Below are positions 1-12,963 of a stretch of DNA of 60,000 nucleotides, piece after piece. This stretch comes from Antedon mediterranea (Eukaryota > Echinodermata > Crinoidea > Comatulida > Antedonidae). Numbering within the stretch: the stretch's first letter is position 1; the number at the start of each line of letters is the position of its first letter. A program made the translations under genes and the position numbers. The DNA lies in assembly GCF_964355755.1 (NCBI RefSeq), contig NC_092675.1, positions 21,654,912 through 21,714,911 on the forward strand. The letters are read 5' to 3'. Below the pieces are notes generated by a model. The model worked only from the letters and a program-made list of their open reading frames with translations. It was not told where the DNA came from and did no database searches.

Positions 1-163
1 CTTTTGCAAACTAAAAGAGGGTAGCTGCTAGGTTCCCGGCCGAAAAATTGTTTCTTTACATGACTGGGTCCCAGACGGAGTTTTCACTTAATATTAGTAA
101 AATGATAAATATTTTGGCACATATGGCGTGTCATACGTACACTCTCGAAAAGCCTCGAAATAA

Positions 164-339
164 CTACAGAATTAGGGCAAGTCTAGATTCAAACAATTCA
201 AACTGTTTAGAATAGAGCTGCAAAGTCCTCGGAAATGACACCTATATTTTGAAACAAAATATATAAGAGTCTTCAGTAGTAGTACTAATGCGATATAGAT
301 ACTTACTGTTCTTTCAAGAAGAATACTTGACGTGGAAAT
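164..339 (-). CDS. Possible extra 3' exons of the EMI-EGF gene
   Basis: Two short segments could follow exon 15 in phase: 339-307 (11 codons between TTTTAG and GTAAGT) and 241-164 (after ATATAG, ending in TAG). Both are short and have no domain signal. The related architecture I remember would continue with another beta-sandwich module instead, so these may be chance open segments and the real next exon may lie outside the window. Confidence 0.2.
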
Positions 340-492
340 CTAAAATAATGAAATCACAAAGTTTGATCAGCTTTTTCGTTTTTGTAGTTTTAACAACTGT
401 ACTGTAGTATTAAACATATTAGTTATTTTTACTGAAAATGTAGTTTTCTCTACTAATCGAGTTTGAAAGTGTCAACATTGTTTATTAATCAC

Positions 493-3400
493 CTGAATTT
501 CCTCTGAATACTCAAGTAATGCATTGTTTGTTATGGTTACACGTAACAGTGCTGACGTGTACTTTTCTTGAACACTGTTCTCAATGGTTGGAGTTACGTC
601 CAGTTGCAACTTATAGCAATATGTATTACTAAGTATACAGTAACAGTTAGTGGGCGCACAAGAATCACCTTCCTGAAAGTGTAAACGAAGTAAGATTTAA
701 AAGAGGATACACTACGGTATTGAAAAAATACGTATATGCCTATATGGAGTCCGTCAGAACTTTGGATGAGTGAGTTTCATTATAAGAGTCGGCCATGAAA
801 CCTGGTAAAGTGGACAACATTGAAATGCATCTAGGCCACAAGTATTTCTGTTTTTACCAAGTCATCATTGATTTATTCTGAATTTATTTTTGCTATCAGT
901 TATTAAACTCCACCCATTACAAAATAGGCCAAAGTATGTACATAGATTAATAAGTGTACTGAAAGAAATGTCTTTACTTACAAATCTAAAGTTGTCTGTA
1001 TCACCTTCCGACAAAACGACTCCAGCTACATCATCGGATATAATCTGCCAATGAACGTTCTTTATCCCACTTTCTTTATCGTATGCAGTCACATGATACA
1101 CACTGTAACAAAGGACAACAACAACTTTAAGGCTTGCCCTTGGCAAGAAGTTATGAGATGAGAAATGCGTGTGAAAGTTTGACACAAAAAAACAAATCAA
1201 ACAAACGAAGAATAGAATAATTAGAGAGATAAATGAAAACAGTGGTGATGGTGACGACAACTTTGGTGAACAAAATTTGGAATGATGAGGCAAGATGGCA
1301 AAAGATAAATAAAAGTTGATTTACCCGTCTCCATCTGTTTGAAATTCATCAGCGAATATCGGTGATGTTGAATCAATGTGAACTTTTATATAATCACTTT
1401 TTGTATTGCCCATTACGTCCGTTGCACGAACCAAAAACCCAATTGTATCGGCATCAACAGCATTCTGCAGTGAATCAATAAACACTTGATCCTGAAAAGA
1501 TAATTAGAATAATAATAATTATAATACTAATACTAATAACAATAATAATAATGTTATTAGAACAAGGTATAGTAAACTATATCTGGAAATAATGGTCTCG
1601 GTGAGCAACGTTAGCCGTAAGAGCAGTGGAACTCTACAAAAGTATCTAGTAAAGATGCTTTTTAATCTTGGGAGTGGAGTTGTTTTGTCTAAACGTACCA
1701 ACTCATTTGTTAAATTCATCCAAGTTGGCTCAAACGAAGGAAATGTCACTCCTCCATTCTGGTCTTTATAAACACCAACTTCAAACTTGACGATTCCATT
1801 TCGATTCTCAATGGTCGTTATGGGGCGACCTGCAGGAAATGCTTCGGTATCATAATCTGTGTGTACGATGTCATTATCAGCTTTAATGGCGTACAGTAGC
1901 TTTTGATCGATGTGCATCTGATTGGCAAAATGGCTTTCCCATGACACCTGAACCTAGTAATGGAAAAGCAATAAAAAAAATCATATAAAGCAGAATTATA
2001 TCAATAGATAATGCTTGCCCATAATACATTAACTAATCTGTACCATCATCATAATATCCTCTCATTAATTTACTTTTTTGGTCATGGAGAAAATGATAAC
2101 TGAAACGTCCAGTAGTAAAACACTACGAATATTACATTTTTGTCGCCAGTTATCCAAGCGTCTGTTTCCAGATTTAACGACTCTCCATCAACACTGACTT
2201 GTATAGGATTTTCTTCTACAATAGATACTTCACTTTGATCATCAAAAATAAAGCAACGTCTGGCATAACGTATATTTCCAGCAATGTCATCAACGACAAG
2301 TATAGCACAATATACACCTATAACGATAATTAACCCATTTCGCAGTTATTATTACTACTCTTAAAATATATCACTTTTTTTTCAGCTTAACATAGGCCTA
2401 CTAATTTACATCGAAACCAATTATTTTTAAATGACGTTATGGAATAAAAATTACCTGGAGATTTTGGCTGAAATTCCGCTTCGTAAATATCTTCATTTTT
2501 GGTAGAGTCGAGACTTTCACACGTTTCGGAATCAGGATAATCAAACACGTCATTTGCAATCAGCATTTTACAAACTCTGGATTCATATTTATTTAAACCG
2601 GAGGTATCATCAACCCATGGTGACCACTTAATCTCCAGCTCAATCTACATATTTAATGAGCAATTTCAGTTACAGTTTCCCAGAAATATTTTGAAAACTA
2701 AACTTGCTTTCTACTAATCTAATCGGTTATTATACTTTATTGATATACTAAACTACTACTCTGTACAGTACAACATACTGCAATGTACTTTGGTACTGCA
2801 AATTACTTATTTGATTAAAAATTAAGTAACAAATAATACCTGTTTGGTGTATGGTTTACCGATGTTCAACGGATGCCCAGAGCACGTAACAGCCTCTGCT
2901 GGAGACAGCGAACAGTGCGTCGGTGGTTCGAGATCCACAATTATCCTCAATGTGTTTTGTAAAGTTTGTCCAGAGTAATAGACGGGGCGAACAACTGTAC
3001 CGGAACTTGAAAAGTCATAGTCTTTAAGTCGAAGAAATCCTCCGTTTGTTGATGATAATGTTATAAATAATCTAAAATAGATAAAACAAAATATGTCAAC
3101 TAAAAATAATAAATGAAAATATAAAATAAAGAAAAACAGAACAATAAGAAATGATATTTTGAGTAATGGCTTGTCGGATTACATTTCAGAATAAAACTTT
3201 TGACTTATATGTTTAAATATAATAATATTATTCCAAGTAAATTAGTTACATTGTGTCTTTATTATTGTAGTGTTGAAGGTTCAGTAATTGAGCCACAGTG
3301 GTTTAAAAAACCAACCAAAATTAGAAAATTAGAATTTTGAATAATAGAAAAGCATACAATAAATGAGAAAATGTATTGTTTTAGGACTAAATACGATACA

Positions 3401-6400
3401 GTAAGTGCATACCGAGTGACGTGCATGCAATAACCGAATAGAAGAAAACATAGGCCCTATTGAATACGGCAATTCGCGACGTTTTACGTCAAGTGCGTTA
3501 TTACTGCATACCTGTCACCATGTTGTAGATCTTGACCTAACGATCCGTATCGTCCACATGAGTGAGTTCCCTGGTTTGGGTCGTCCTGATCATGATTTAA
3601 ATTACAATCTATCGAACCACTCGCAGTTACAGTGCCTCCTATAATTAGTAAGCAATACATTATAATATTATACAAATAATGAATGTTTATGAATTGGATA
3701 GTAAGGATATTTTATGAGTTAAAAACTAAAGCAGTCATCAAATGAAATATTCTTTCTATTCAACGAGTACTAGACATAACTATTTGTTTTATAACACATG
3801 CTGTTTCTAAAACCTCGCGTGGCAAACATTCTCAAAATGTTTACAAAATCTGAACGTGCGTTATAGCCCATTAAAAAAATTGTATTGTAATAAGTTTTAA
3901 ACATAATAAACTGTATACATTATAACATTATAGTTCTTAATTGCTTTCAATTCACAAGAATTACTGATTTGTTTAAATAAATTAAATGAATAATTATACC
4001 TCTAGAAATTTGCCAATCGACACTCGCCGAAACTATGCCTACTTTAAACCCATTGACGTAATATGGAATTGGGTTTTCAGCCGCCGTAGGGCCTGAGTAA
4101 CGTGTCACCCAATTCACCGATAACCCGTTGCCTTGTACGGGTACGTAGACAAAGTGTGCACCACATTGCATATCTGTTGTAACAGCCCTTGTTCCGGAGT
4201 CTTGAAGCATTACAGAGCAATGAGATTGTATTGGCAATACCTTAACTATAGAAAATATTTTGGAAAACATCAGTACAATTAGCAATAGTATGTTATAGAG
4301 TGAATGTTCAAGTAGCATTCTTTAAACTTTTATTTTGTGTTTATTAGTTTCTATTCAGCGCTTTGACCTTTCTTTAAAGGCGCTTTATAAATAACGAATA
4401 CAAATAACTAAATGAAAACGACCATAATTATTAACATGATTCCGAAAAATCAGATGAGTGAGTGAGTGGCCGAGCGGTTAAGACAGTGGAACCGTAATTA
4501 CGTAGCCATAACATCGGCAGGGGTTCGAGGCTCACTCACTCCATGGCTCTGGTGGTAGAACGAGTCTTCTCGGATAAGGACTATAAACCGTAGGTCCAGT
4601 GTACACATCTAGCTCGTGTGCACTTTAAAGAACCTAGTACATCTTTCGAGACGAGTAGGGGGTTACCCCGGTGTATTAGTACATCACAGCCACTGATCAC
4701 CAACTGGGCCCTCTGGGAGACCAGTCTTTGACTGAAGAGGTTACCCAGTATAAATATAAAATTCAATTCAATTCGAAGATGACAATGTAGACCATATATG
4801 GTGACTTAACACACATTGTCAGGTTACAGAATCACTTCAACTCACTTGCTCTGCAGTTGGGGTGTCCATTAAAATCTGCATGACATATACACTGATCACC
4901 TGTGCAGGTACCGGGATAGCAAGGTAACTGCCATGAGCAAATTCCTGTTTGAAAAATATACCGTTTCTGTTACTCGACGATCAATTGGTTAAATATAATT
5001 CCGATTCAATCCTTGTGAATAATTATAGTAAAACTTATTGTATTTACAATATCAATAAAACATAGTAGACTAAACGATGTTGTTCAGTAAACAGTAATAA
5101 GTGTACAAATTAGGAATTCCATATTAATTCCTCACCAATTAAACCGTCGACAAAATACAAAAATATGCATAACAAAGATTTTTCTGATAAATAATATAAT
5201 GAAAATAATGACAAATAGACATTAGAAATTGGTTGACAGGGTGAGAATTTGAAAATTTATACTCAAATATACATTATAAGAAACATATTTAAATTTTTCT
5301 GTATTTCTAGTTCAGTTGGGTCGTTTTTATTTTGTCTTAGCGCAGGTACCACATTGGCCAAGAATACTAAAATGCTTGAGAACATGAGATACGTATTACA
5401 TTACAGAATGAAACATTCATATTTTGTTTTCTTAATGATACCACCAGATTCAAAGTCCAGTGACAATATACACCCTACAAAGTTTCTTTCTGCTAACTAC
5501 ATCTTTCCCTCACATGGATTACTGTTTATACCATCATATACCAATACTTTTTGCTAACGAAATTAAGCTTTAAGATTAGTATAAATTGTCAGTAAAACTT
5601 ACTATTGCATTGGACTCCAACTAAATCAAATGCTTTTATAGTATCGCTGATGTGGAAAAGACATTTGGTGCATACGGAATTTGTGTGTGATGTACAATCC
5701 ACTATTTCGCAGTTATCAATATCTGTATTACATCCTGAAGTATACAAAAATAGTATAGACCTAAGTGAGAAACTGAATAAGAATAATATGGTCACGGAAT
5801 AGGTGGATTTGGAGTTGTCATTAGTCAAGTAATCTTGTCGTGTTTGTATTTAATTGACACAGTATTATATTTACCATATTCGCATCTTGGGCCGTGGTAC
5901 TGCGGATAACATTGACAAACGTTTGGTCCTGTACAGGTTCCTTCGTTACATTGTGGTGCACAAATTGCTACAACATAAATAAACCATTTAAGAAGATAAA
6001 TCACCACCGTCAGCCATTACCATAATACTTGTTATGATCAAAATATCACTCAAATCAATGTAGGCTTACAAATGAGTAGACATTTCTGGTTTTCGAAAGT
6101 GAACTAGGAAGGAATTCGTATACAATAGGCTCAAGTACAAAATCATCATAGAGCCAGTTTTCGAATGATACCCCATGGTTTTGTCACGAATGTTGGATTC
6201 CATTTATGCAGAAATTAATATATATGTTCAGTATAGAATAAGGGCCTAACAGATACAGTACAATGTTCTTACGTTCTGTACATTCAACACTTCCAGCTGG
6301 TGCTGCCCAACCCGAACAGCAAACATAAATTGTTCTGTAACCTGTTTTTGTTACATAAACACTTCTATAACTTCGGCTACAACAATTGAAAGAACACAAA

Positions 6401-7401
6401 TGATTGTTAATTGTTATTTTATCAGACATTATTAGTGCATGACCAGTGTAACCAATAGAATACCGTATTAGCCTGTTAATGTTATTGTATAGTTTAATTA
6501 TGATTTCTTTATTCGGGTTTTCAAAAATGTATACATACTGTACCGTGATTCATACGGAACTGAAAATAAGTTTAAAAAACTTCTGATCTTGTATGGCATT
6601 TACACCTCTTTGTTAAATTAAATATAACAACACTTAAACACAAACAAAACTGTTTTAGTCTGTATTACTTACCGATATCTTGTACAACGGTTAGCCCAAA
6701 ATAATCCACAACTTGTTGAATAGCTTGTCGTGTAGCTTTCGGTAGTTAGTTCCATTTGCGTGAAAGCTTCTAGTGACGTGCATACATGTTCCCTATATCA
6801 TACAAATATAACATACACTACAATAGTTTTAGTCTACTACTGTACTCGGTTATAGTTAGCAAACTTGGTTATTCAATACCGTAGGTTATGGAAGTCACCA
6901 GACGCAATTTAGTCAATTCACTAGCGTTCACCAATACATCAGGTAATCCGATGGTTATATATGGATTTAGATCATTCCTATCAGCTTTATAATAAAAATT
7001 GATGATGATTTGTTAAGGTGTTATGTTTTATAGTTTGTATTTTGTTATTATTGTATTTTGCTAAAAAAAATGAAAAATGTGACGATTAAATTTTGACAAC
7101 ATAGTAATTTTAATACAATATAACAACAGTACTTTTATATAGATAGCGATAATTATTATCTCGTACAACATTTTAAAGACAAATAAAATTACAAGGAGAA
7201 GCTAATCCGTCGGTCCATGGGAACATGGTCTATTATTTAATCTTAAATGTTGGAAATATTCAATATATAAGTTTTTATTCGTACTTATGTGATAATAGCC
7301 GATTTTTTAATTAAAGACATGACTTACCCATTCAAATCCAGCGCACACACGGAGGATATTATCAGAATTAGAAGTGTAAACGTCAGGTGACGTAGCGTCA
7401 T
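493..7401 (-). CDS. Secreted EMI-EGF-beta-sandwich multidomain protein, 15 exons, probably incomplete at 3' end
   Basis: Exons read on the minus strand: 7401-7328, 6792-6673, 6376-6273, 5967-5875, 5734-5603, 4944-4846, 4245-4000, 3638-3512, 3071-2840, 2644-2455, 2317-2136, 1947-1699, 1491-1325, 1102-982 and 672-493. Each has AG and GT borders, and all phases agree, giving 772 codons without a stop. The start is the ATG at 7401, which opens a signal peptide (MTLRHLTFTLLILIISSVCA). It is followed by an EMI domain, EGF-like and Cys-rich modules, then about 500 residues of beta-sandwich-like modules with recurring D-x-x-GN and DSTSP turns. The layout suggests an extracellular matrix or cell-surface protein. 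From memory it resembles large uncharacterised extracellular proteins of amphioxus and sea urchins; this is unchecked. No membrane segment or secure stop is seen, so it probably continues past the left edge. Confidence 0.8.
982..4245 (-). other. Beta-sandwich-like module region, exons 7-14
   Basis: Exons 7 to 14 encode about 500 residues with no EGF cysteine pattern. Recurrent elements are a hydrophobic strand followed by D-x-A/M-GN (VVDDIAGNIRYARR; RATDVMGNTKSDYI), a D-S-T-S-P linker, and D-K-E-S-GI-x-x-VHWQI. This alternation is seen in HYR, FN3-like and other Ig-like extracellular folds. The exact family is not recognised. Exon 15 (672-493) adds a Cys-rich loop (CAPTNCYCILSNTYCYK) and another strand set. 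Confidence 0.6.
4456..4772 (+). mobile_element. tRNA-Ser/Leu-like SINE
   Basis: The head has a Pol III A box (TGGCCGAGCGGTTA) and B box (GGTTCGAGGC) in tRNA spacing without an intact tRNA fold. It is followed by a body with TCTGGTGGTAGAACGAGTC and a (AATTC)n-like tail. Related copies are at 46800-47000 (plus) and 28150-28290 (minus). It lies inside an intron of the EMI-EGF gene. Confidence 0.75.
4846..5967 (-). other. EGF-like / Cys-rich / EGF-like exons 4-6
   Basis: Three phase 1 to 1 or equivalent exons each encode one small disulphide module. Exon 4 (5967-5875) carries CNEGTCTGPNVCQCYPQYHG, a compact EGF-like repeat. Exon 5 (5734-5603) carries a different Cys pattern beginning CNTDIDNCEIVDC and resembles the Cys-rich inserts between EGF repeats. 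Exon 6 (4944-4846) again has CYPGTCTGDQCICHADFNG. One module per exon in symmetric phase is typical of shuffled extracellular domains. Confidence 0.75.
6273..6792 (-). other. EMI domain encoded by exons 2 and 3
   Basis: Directly after the signal peptide, the protein reads EHVCTSLEAF, then YTTSYSTSCGLFWANRC, and after the intron YRSVYVTKTGYRTIYVCCSGW. The spaced cysteines, the S/T-Y run and the closing Y-x-CC-x-GW followed by an EGF-type Cys are the hallmark of the EMI domain found in emilins, multimerins, MEGF10 and EGFL7. EMI domains usually sit at the N terminus of secreted proteins and mediate oligomerisation. The two exons are joined in phase 2. Confidence 0.8.
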
Positions 7402-10400
7402 CTTGTACTTCATATGATGATATCGCACTGTACATTGATAATATCAAAAGTTAAATTAAATTGAAAAGATAACTAACTACTGAAACTAGTGAATCGGTTA
7501 TTATATAAAATGATTTATATAATTTCCGATTGTTGCATTCATTAATAAAGCAAAATTAAAATGGGTACCTTACAGATGTAGACGTCGTTTCAATATTACA
7601 TTTTTTTGACAATAAATTAATTTTGTGTTGTATTTGTTTGTTTCATTTATATTTATAGATAAGTGATAAAAATATGTGAAAGAAAGAAGTTAAAAATAAT
7701 TAAGATATACTTTAAGCACCTAAGAAATTGTCAACAAGTAAACTAAAATCTATTGGCAATACATTGTGAATGTTTTGTATTACCGTTTAAGTCATGAGGA
7801 AATTATTCACGCCTTTTATACTTTTGTACAGCCTTTTTGCCAGCAACATAATACAGTATTAACATTTGTTATCATTTACATCCGCGTTCTTTGTATATCA
7901 TTAAAATCTATTTTTTTCTGCATCATGTAATCTTTGGGTGTGATAAAACCCATGTTTTGTGACTTACTATAACAAATATAATATAATAGATGTGTTGTAT
8001 TTATAAAAAGTGATGATTCACCAAATCGCCGTACGCTATCCTATAACTAAATGTTATTAAGTTGGATAATAATGTTTCTTCAACGTTTTGGTATATTTTA
8101 TTATAACTCTATGGTTTGAGTGAGTTACATACAAATACAATACAGAACATGTGATGTAAATGGCACTGTTTGAATGGCACACTGTCTGTAGTTTAGTGGT
8201 GGTAGTTTTTTTTAGTGGCAACTTGTTCATCAAACTGGTGATCTTCTGAGAGCGCAAAAATCTCATCATAAATACAATGTATGTTGTGTTTTTTGTGGCT
8301 TATCTAAAGCATGGTTCCCACTAGCGACGCAACACAAGGACGTAACGCAACACAAGTGAATTGACCAATCACAAGCGATGGCTTATTCGTTTGTGATTGC
8401 TAACTGTCTATAACTTCGCTTGTCATTGGTTAAAACGCTTGCGTTGCGTTTACGTCCTTGCGTTACGTTCTAGTGGGAACCAAGCTTAATTTACAAGTCG
8501 GTTTAGTTGTGCATTGCGTTGGCTTTGAAAATAATAATAGTTCAATACATTTTGTATCATTACTGTTTTAATTAAAGGTGATTTTCCGATTTAAACATTA
8601 TAGAAATAAATTCTCTAGGTCTACTAACACGTTAGACCAGGGTGTCAACAAGTAATTAGCCTTCTACTCTTTTAGTGCCATTATTTTCAAACAAGAAAGA
8701 TTCGGACTCCTTTTATGAAACAGTGCAATATAAATTTTCAGGTTACAATGATAACGTTGAAAATTAAATTGACTGCTATCTTTTTAAAGGATACATCACC
8801 ACTTTCAGTTTGTTGACAATTTAAAGAAAAAGCAAAAGAAAATAACTGTACAGAAAGCATATAAAATAGTACATTATAAAGATAGAATAAAAGATCTACA
8901 AGCTAATATAAAGATCTGAACCTAGAAATAGAAAAAAAGTAGTAGTTACTTTGATATACCAGGAAATGCCAATACCTATTCTTCTGGAGTCGAACTTGAA
9001 TAATGTTGAGTTTTTAACACAAAGGTTACAAACATAAATACAGTAGTTCTCTTGTAAGAAATTTGATTGTGAGAATTGTTTTGAATTGTTTGCCTAAACT
9101 TACCCATTATATCTAATCTAAACCCAATACTAATATATACTATTGTGGGAAAAAGTTATGGAATTATTGCTGTTTGAAATAATGCCTCTGTAATCTTGAT
9201 CAGCTAACATAACCACTATAGGCTAAACTTTTTATAGAAACTTGTTCAAAGACGAAAATCACAATAAACTTTCCAAAAGGTATTTATTTAATACAGTAGG
9301 AAAAAAGACCTTATTATCTAAGAACTCGTGCCAAACCTGCCGTGATCAGATCTTTGTTTTGTTTACATAATATATTTAGAGCTATACCTTTAAAATAAGC
9401 CCACTCATTCAAGAAGTACAAAGAAACCAAAACGAACAAAAACTGTCTGGGTATTGATTTTGATCACATGATTCACTGTAGGTGGTTTGTATGACGTAAT
9501 CCTTTGGGATTTTTATTCTATTTTTATCATTGTCATTTCAAACATGGACTGATTTCATAGTTCTAAGTTTCACTTTTACACCACCAGTTTGTTTAAATCG
9601 TTTTTTATAGCCAAGCTGCGCTAGATGGTAAACAATTGAACAAAACGCTTGATTACAATAGATGGATTCAAATTCAATTATAGTTATAGTCACTGTTTTG
9701 AAATGGAAAAGAAGAGTAACTTGATATTATCATACTTCCCTGATCTTCTGGATAAACAGTAAAATTATACATCTTTTCTGTTCTGCTATTTTGTTTCATG
9801 ATTATGATTTTGCAGTATAGTACTGGATATACCCAATAAAGATATCCTCATGCTCATGCATTTTACTTTCTATTTAACCGATTATCGGTACTTTATCCAT
9901 AATTGTTCTTGTATCATAAACATTATTTCTTTATACTTTAGGGCCACAGGACATCTCATCGAATGTTTGTTTTGTGACGTTTCGGAAAAAAAGTAAAACC
10001 CTTCTAGAATAATTATTTGTACACGGCGAAGTTGGCAAACATTAAAGGAGGTATAATTGTATAAGGAAGTAATGGGAGGTACAGTAGTATATGATAGGTA
10101 TACGATAAATTATGGATACTAATTTGATATCTGGCTGTTTAATAAATTGAATAAATCTATCAATCTTATAAACGGATAAAATTTTAAACAAATATTAACA
10201 AATTAATTAAACAAATCAACTGACATTCACCAAAAGGACAGTGCTGTCTAACATTAGAACAACGTTTGACACATTGCATTCAAACATGACTGAAAACAGT
10301 GGCAAGTTTCTTAAATTCAAAAGTTAACAACTTAGATACACTTTTCAGCAACAAATAAAGTTACTCAAAACCTCAAAATATGTGAAAGAAAACAATACTT

Positions 10401-10421
10401 GTTGACAGGTTACTATAACCA
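7402..10421. other. Region upstream of the EMI-EGF gene with no gene seen
   Basis: AT-rich DNA. Only the MITE at 8313-8481 stands out. Presumably it contains the promoter of the gene starting at 7401, but no clear TATA or CpG-rich promoter was picked out. Confidence 0.5.
8313..8481. mobile_element. MITE with long terminal inverted repeats
   Basis: The element begins GGTTCCCACTAG and ends CTAGTGGGAACC. The inverted similarity extends inward through ACGTAACGCAA, GGACGTAA and the ACCAATCACAAGCG/CTTGTCATTGGT blocks, so nearly all of its about 169 bases form a hairpin. TA-containing flanks are compatible with a target duplication. It lies upstream of the EMI-EGF gene. Confidence 0.75.
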
Positions 10422-10570
10422 GTATTTTAGAACTCAAAACAAATGAGCGAACGTTAAAATTCTGATTATGAAGCCATATCTAACCTAGGCATATTTTGTT
10501 CGCCATCTATTTGGTCCATTTAAAAACTATTTCTGTACAAAACGACATAATGTATAAATATTTTACTTAC

Positions 10571-10696
10571 ATAATAGATCCAAAACTGGAACCACACTCG
10601 CGTCTCTGACTGAGTCTGTTACTGCTGGGTTTAAAAGTATCTGACGCTGGGTGCTTGTCAACAAATTATCATCGATCACGGGTGGACGAACATCAT
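10571..10696 (-). CDS. Orphan exon-like segment, duplicated at 12838-12963
   Basis: A 126-base segment lies between a TTTAG acceptor and a GTAAGT donor, open in one frame (phase 1 to 1). It encodes VRPPVIDDNLLTSTQRQ and then LNPAVTDSVRDASVVPVLDLL. It is clearly more GC-rich than its surroundings. It cannot belong to the EMI-EGF gene, whose start is downstream at 7401, nor to the charged-protein gene, which has already stopped. The product is not recognised. An identical copy lies in the second duplication unit. Confidence 0.35.
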
Positions 10697-11031
10697 CTAA
10701 AGCATATCAAACTTGTATTGTTACCTATGATTTCATAACCCTATTGAATATCTATTAGGTATATACAAAATCACTGAGTCAAGAAAAAGGAATGACGTGT
10801 TTATAAAAGGTACTGTGAATGATGTGACATGGAAAACACACAAAACATATCAGAAACAGTAGCTTAAAATTGGTATAGTTGCTATTATCATTATATGATA
10901 GATTTGTATAATTAAAGGAGTTACACTGCATAAAATAAACCTTTTGAACAAAACATGTTAGATGAATATCAAGAGAAATATGCAGGAAACGTTGTCATTA
11001 TTAATGGTATGTCTTGTTCTCTTGTATTTAG

Positions 11032-11145
11032 TTACGAAAAAGAACAGCAAACAAGGTGGTACAAGTTCAAAAGAGTTGTCCGGTGAAAAAATGAACAAGT
11101 GAGGAAAAGAAGCCAAAACCAGATGAAGGCTATATGTATGTTCAT
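11032..11145 (-). other. Possible signal-peptide start codon exon, speculative
   Basis: Upstream of the orphan exon on the same strand, an ATG at 11145 opens 37 codons beginning MNIHIAFIWFWLLFLTCSFF, which looks like a signal peptide. The identical copy is at 13299-13412. No strong donor in the phase needed by the orphan exon was found, so the link is only suggestive. Confidence 0.15.
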
Positions 11146-12161
11146 GAAAAATGAACTGATTCATTATATCGACAATAAAAGTGAAGAGAATACACAGTTG
11201 CTAAATTTAACGATATACTTTTACTCTACAACGTGTAGGTAATTGATGCTCTATTAGTATAAACAAGAAATTGGAACCATAGAATGTTATTTTAAAGTTC
11301 TGATTCACTAAGTTGCTCATAGAAAACCTTCAGCCGGTTTTCCATTAAGTGAATCTATTCGAGCGAATATCAAAACATTCCCGAGCTATGATTGGTCGTT
11401 GTGTTTTCGTATCACTAACAAAGTAGTTGGAAATTTGAATATAATGACGCTTTCGATTCGTTATATATTTGAAATCAGGCTATATGAATAATACAACTAC
11501 TGTATAATAGTTCTTTCTGTAAAAATTTCAAAATACTTTTATTATAATACCGGAAATATAAACATTTTGTAACTTTCAAAATAAGCAATAATTTTTAGCA
11601 AGTAATTTATGCTGAAAACTTAAATATCTACTGTGTTTGGGATCATTACAGTCGTGTCAAAACATGGTCAATTTCATGTGTACAATATAATATTAATTAT
11701 GAGTTACAATTATCAAGAAAATGATTCTTCCATTTTATTGTTACCAAAATAATCAGTCTTGTCTTCTACAAAAAACAAATTGTAAAGATATTTGTTTCTT
11801 GTGTATTTGGCTAAACATATCAAACACAAATTTGACACTATTAGTTACAGCGACAAATTAATATTAATACAATGATTACAATGTTTCCAGTCATCAGACG
11901 ATCAACATGGTGACAAAGAAGCAAAAAATGGTACCTTCTGATTACAGAACTAATAACAAGATTTTTTACTAATTCTTCCATATTGTTTTACAAGTTTTTG
12001 TTGGGAAACATTATTTCTATAAACACGCAGCACTATGATAATTGGTGAACAAACAGTATTGTTAGAAATTTAAATTGCATTTGTTATATTAACTGTCTAT
12101 CATTATTAAAATGTATTATTTATTATTATCAACATGTAATGTCTAAATTTTTCTTGACATT

Positions 12162-12690
12162 TTATTTTCCATATTTTTCCTTATCTTCTTCAATTTCTCT
12201 TTGCCTTTTCAAAATAGCTGCATTTTTTTCTTGAATTCTTCTAATTTTCAATTCTAATTCCTTATCTTTATTTTCAGAGTTTTTGGCCAAGTCAATTTCA
12301 TTATTTTTGGCTGTTTTTTTGGAAGATGCTAAATTCCTCTCTTCTATTTTTCGTATTTTTTCCTGGATTTCTTCTTCTTTCTTTTTACGCTTTAATTTTT
12401 CCTCCGCACTCATTCTATCAACAGCACTGTCAGACTTACTAGTTCGAACTATCTTTCTACTAGGTTCTAATGGTAAATCAACATCAGTTTCATCAGAGGT
12501 CCGTTTTAATTTCAAACGTTCCTTGACACTTTTCTTTGCTTTTCCATTGTCTTTTGTTACAAATTTCCTTGCATCCTGTTCAGAATTAACATCAGAATCC
12601 CACGCATTTGATGAAAGTTCATCTTTACAACCAAGTCGTAATTTCACGGATGCTTTGTGCTTGGACACTGTCTTCCCAAGACGTTCATGT
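12162..12690 (-). pseudogene. Duplicated, 5'-truncated copy of the last exon of the charged-protein gene
   Basis: This is the copy-1 version of exon 14994-14429. It keeps the reading frame and stop but lacks the first 37 bases and the splice acceptor, because the duplication breakpoint lies inside the exon. Upstream of the break is intergenic sequence. The frame can be extended only through a TTG codon, not an ATG. It lies downstream of the intact last exon in transcription order, so it is most simply an untranslated relic in the gene's 3' flank. Confidence 0.85.
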
Positions 12691-12837
12691 ATTTTAGAAC
12701 TCAAAACAAATGAGCGAACGTTAAAATTCTGATTATGAAGCCATATCTAACCTAGGCATATTTTGTTCGCCATCTATTTGGTCCATTTAAAAACTATTTC
12801 TGTACAAAACGACATAATGTATAAATATTTTACTTAC

Positions 12838-12963
12838 ATAATAGATCCAAAACTGGAACCACACTCGCGTCTCTGACTGAGTCTGTTACTGCTGGGTTTA
12901 AAAGTATCTGACGCTGGGTGCTTGTCAACAAATTATCATCGATCACGGGTGGACGAACATCAT
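12838..12963 (-). CDS. Second copy of the orphan exon-like segment
   Basis: Same 126-base open segment with both splice borders as at 10571-10696, carried by duplication copy 2. If the segment is a real exon, its gene now holds two identical copies, and their symmetric phase would allow both to be included without breaking the frame. Confidence 0.35.

Noticed and set aside
4456-4535. Functional tRNA-Ser or tRNA-Leu gene
   Set aside because: A and B boxes are present, but the arms do not pair properly and a SINE body follows directly.
6884-6975. Minus-strand segment reading NDLNPYITIGLPDVLVN as an extra exon between exons 1 and 2
   Set aside because: Joining it breaks the frame into the EMI exon, whereas joining exon 1 straight to exon 2 is in phase and gives a normal signal peptide-EMI junction.
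12283-12732. Plus-strand 149-codon open frame (and its longer twin at 14550-15077)
   Set aside because: It is the antisense shadow of the Lys/Glu-rich last exon of the minus-strand gene; the low-complexity codons leave the opposite strand open.
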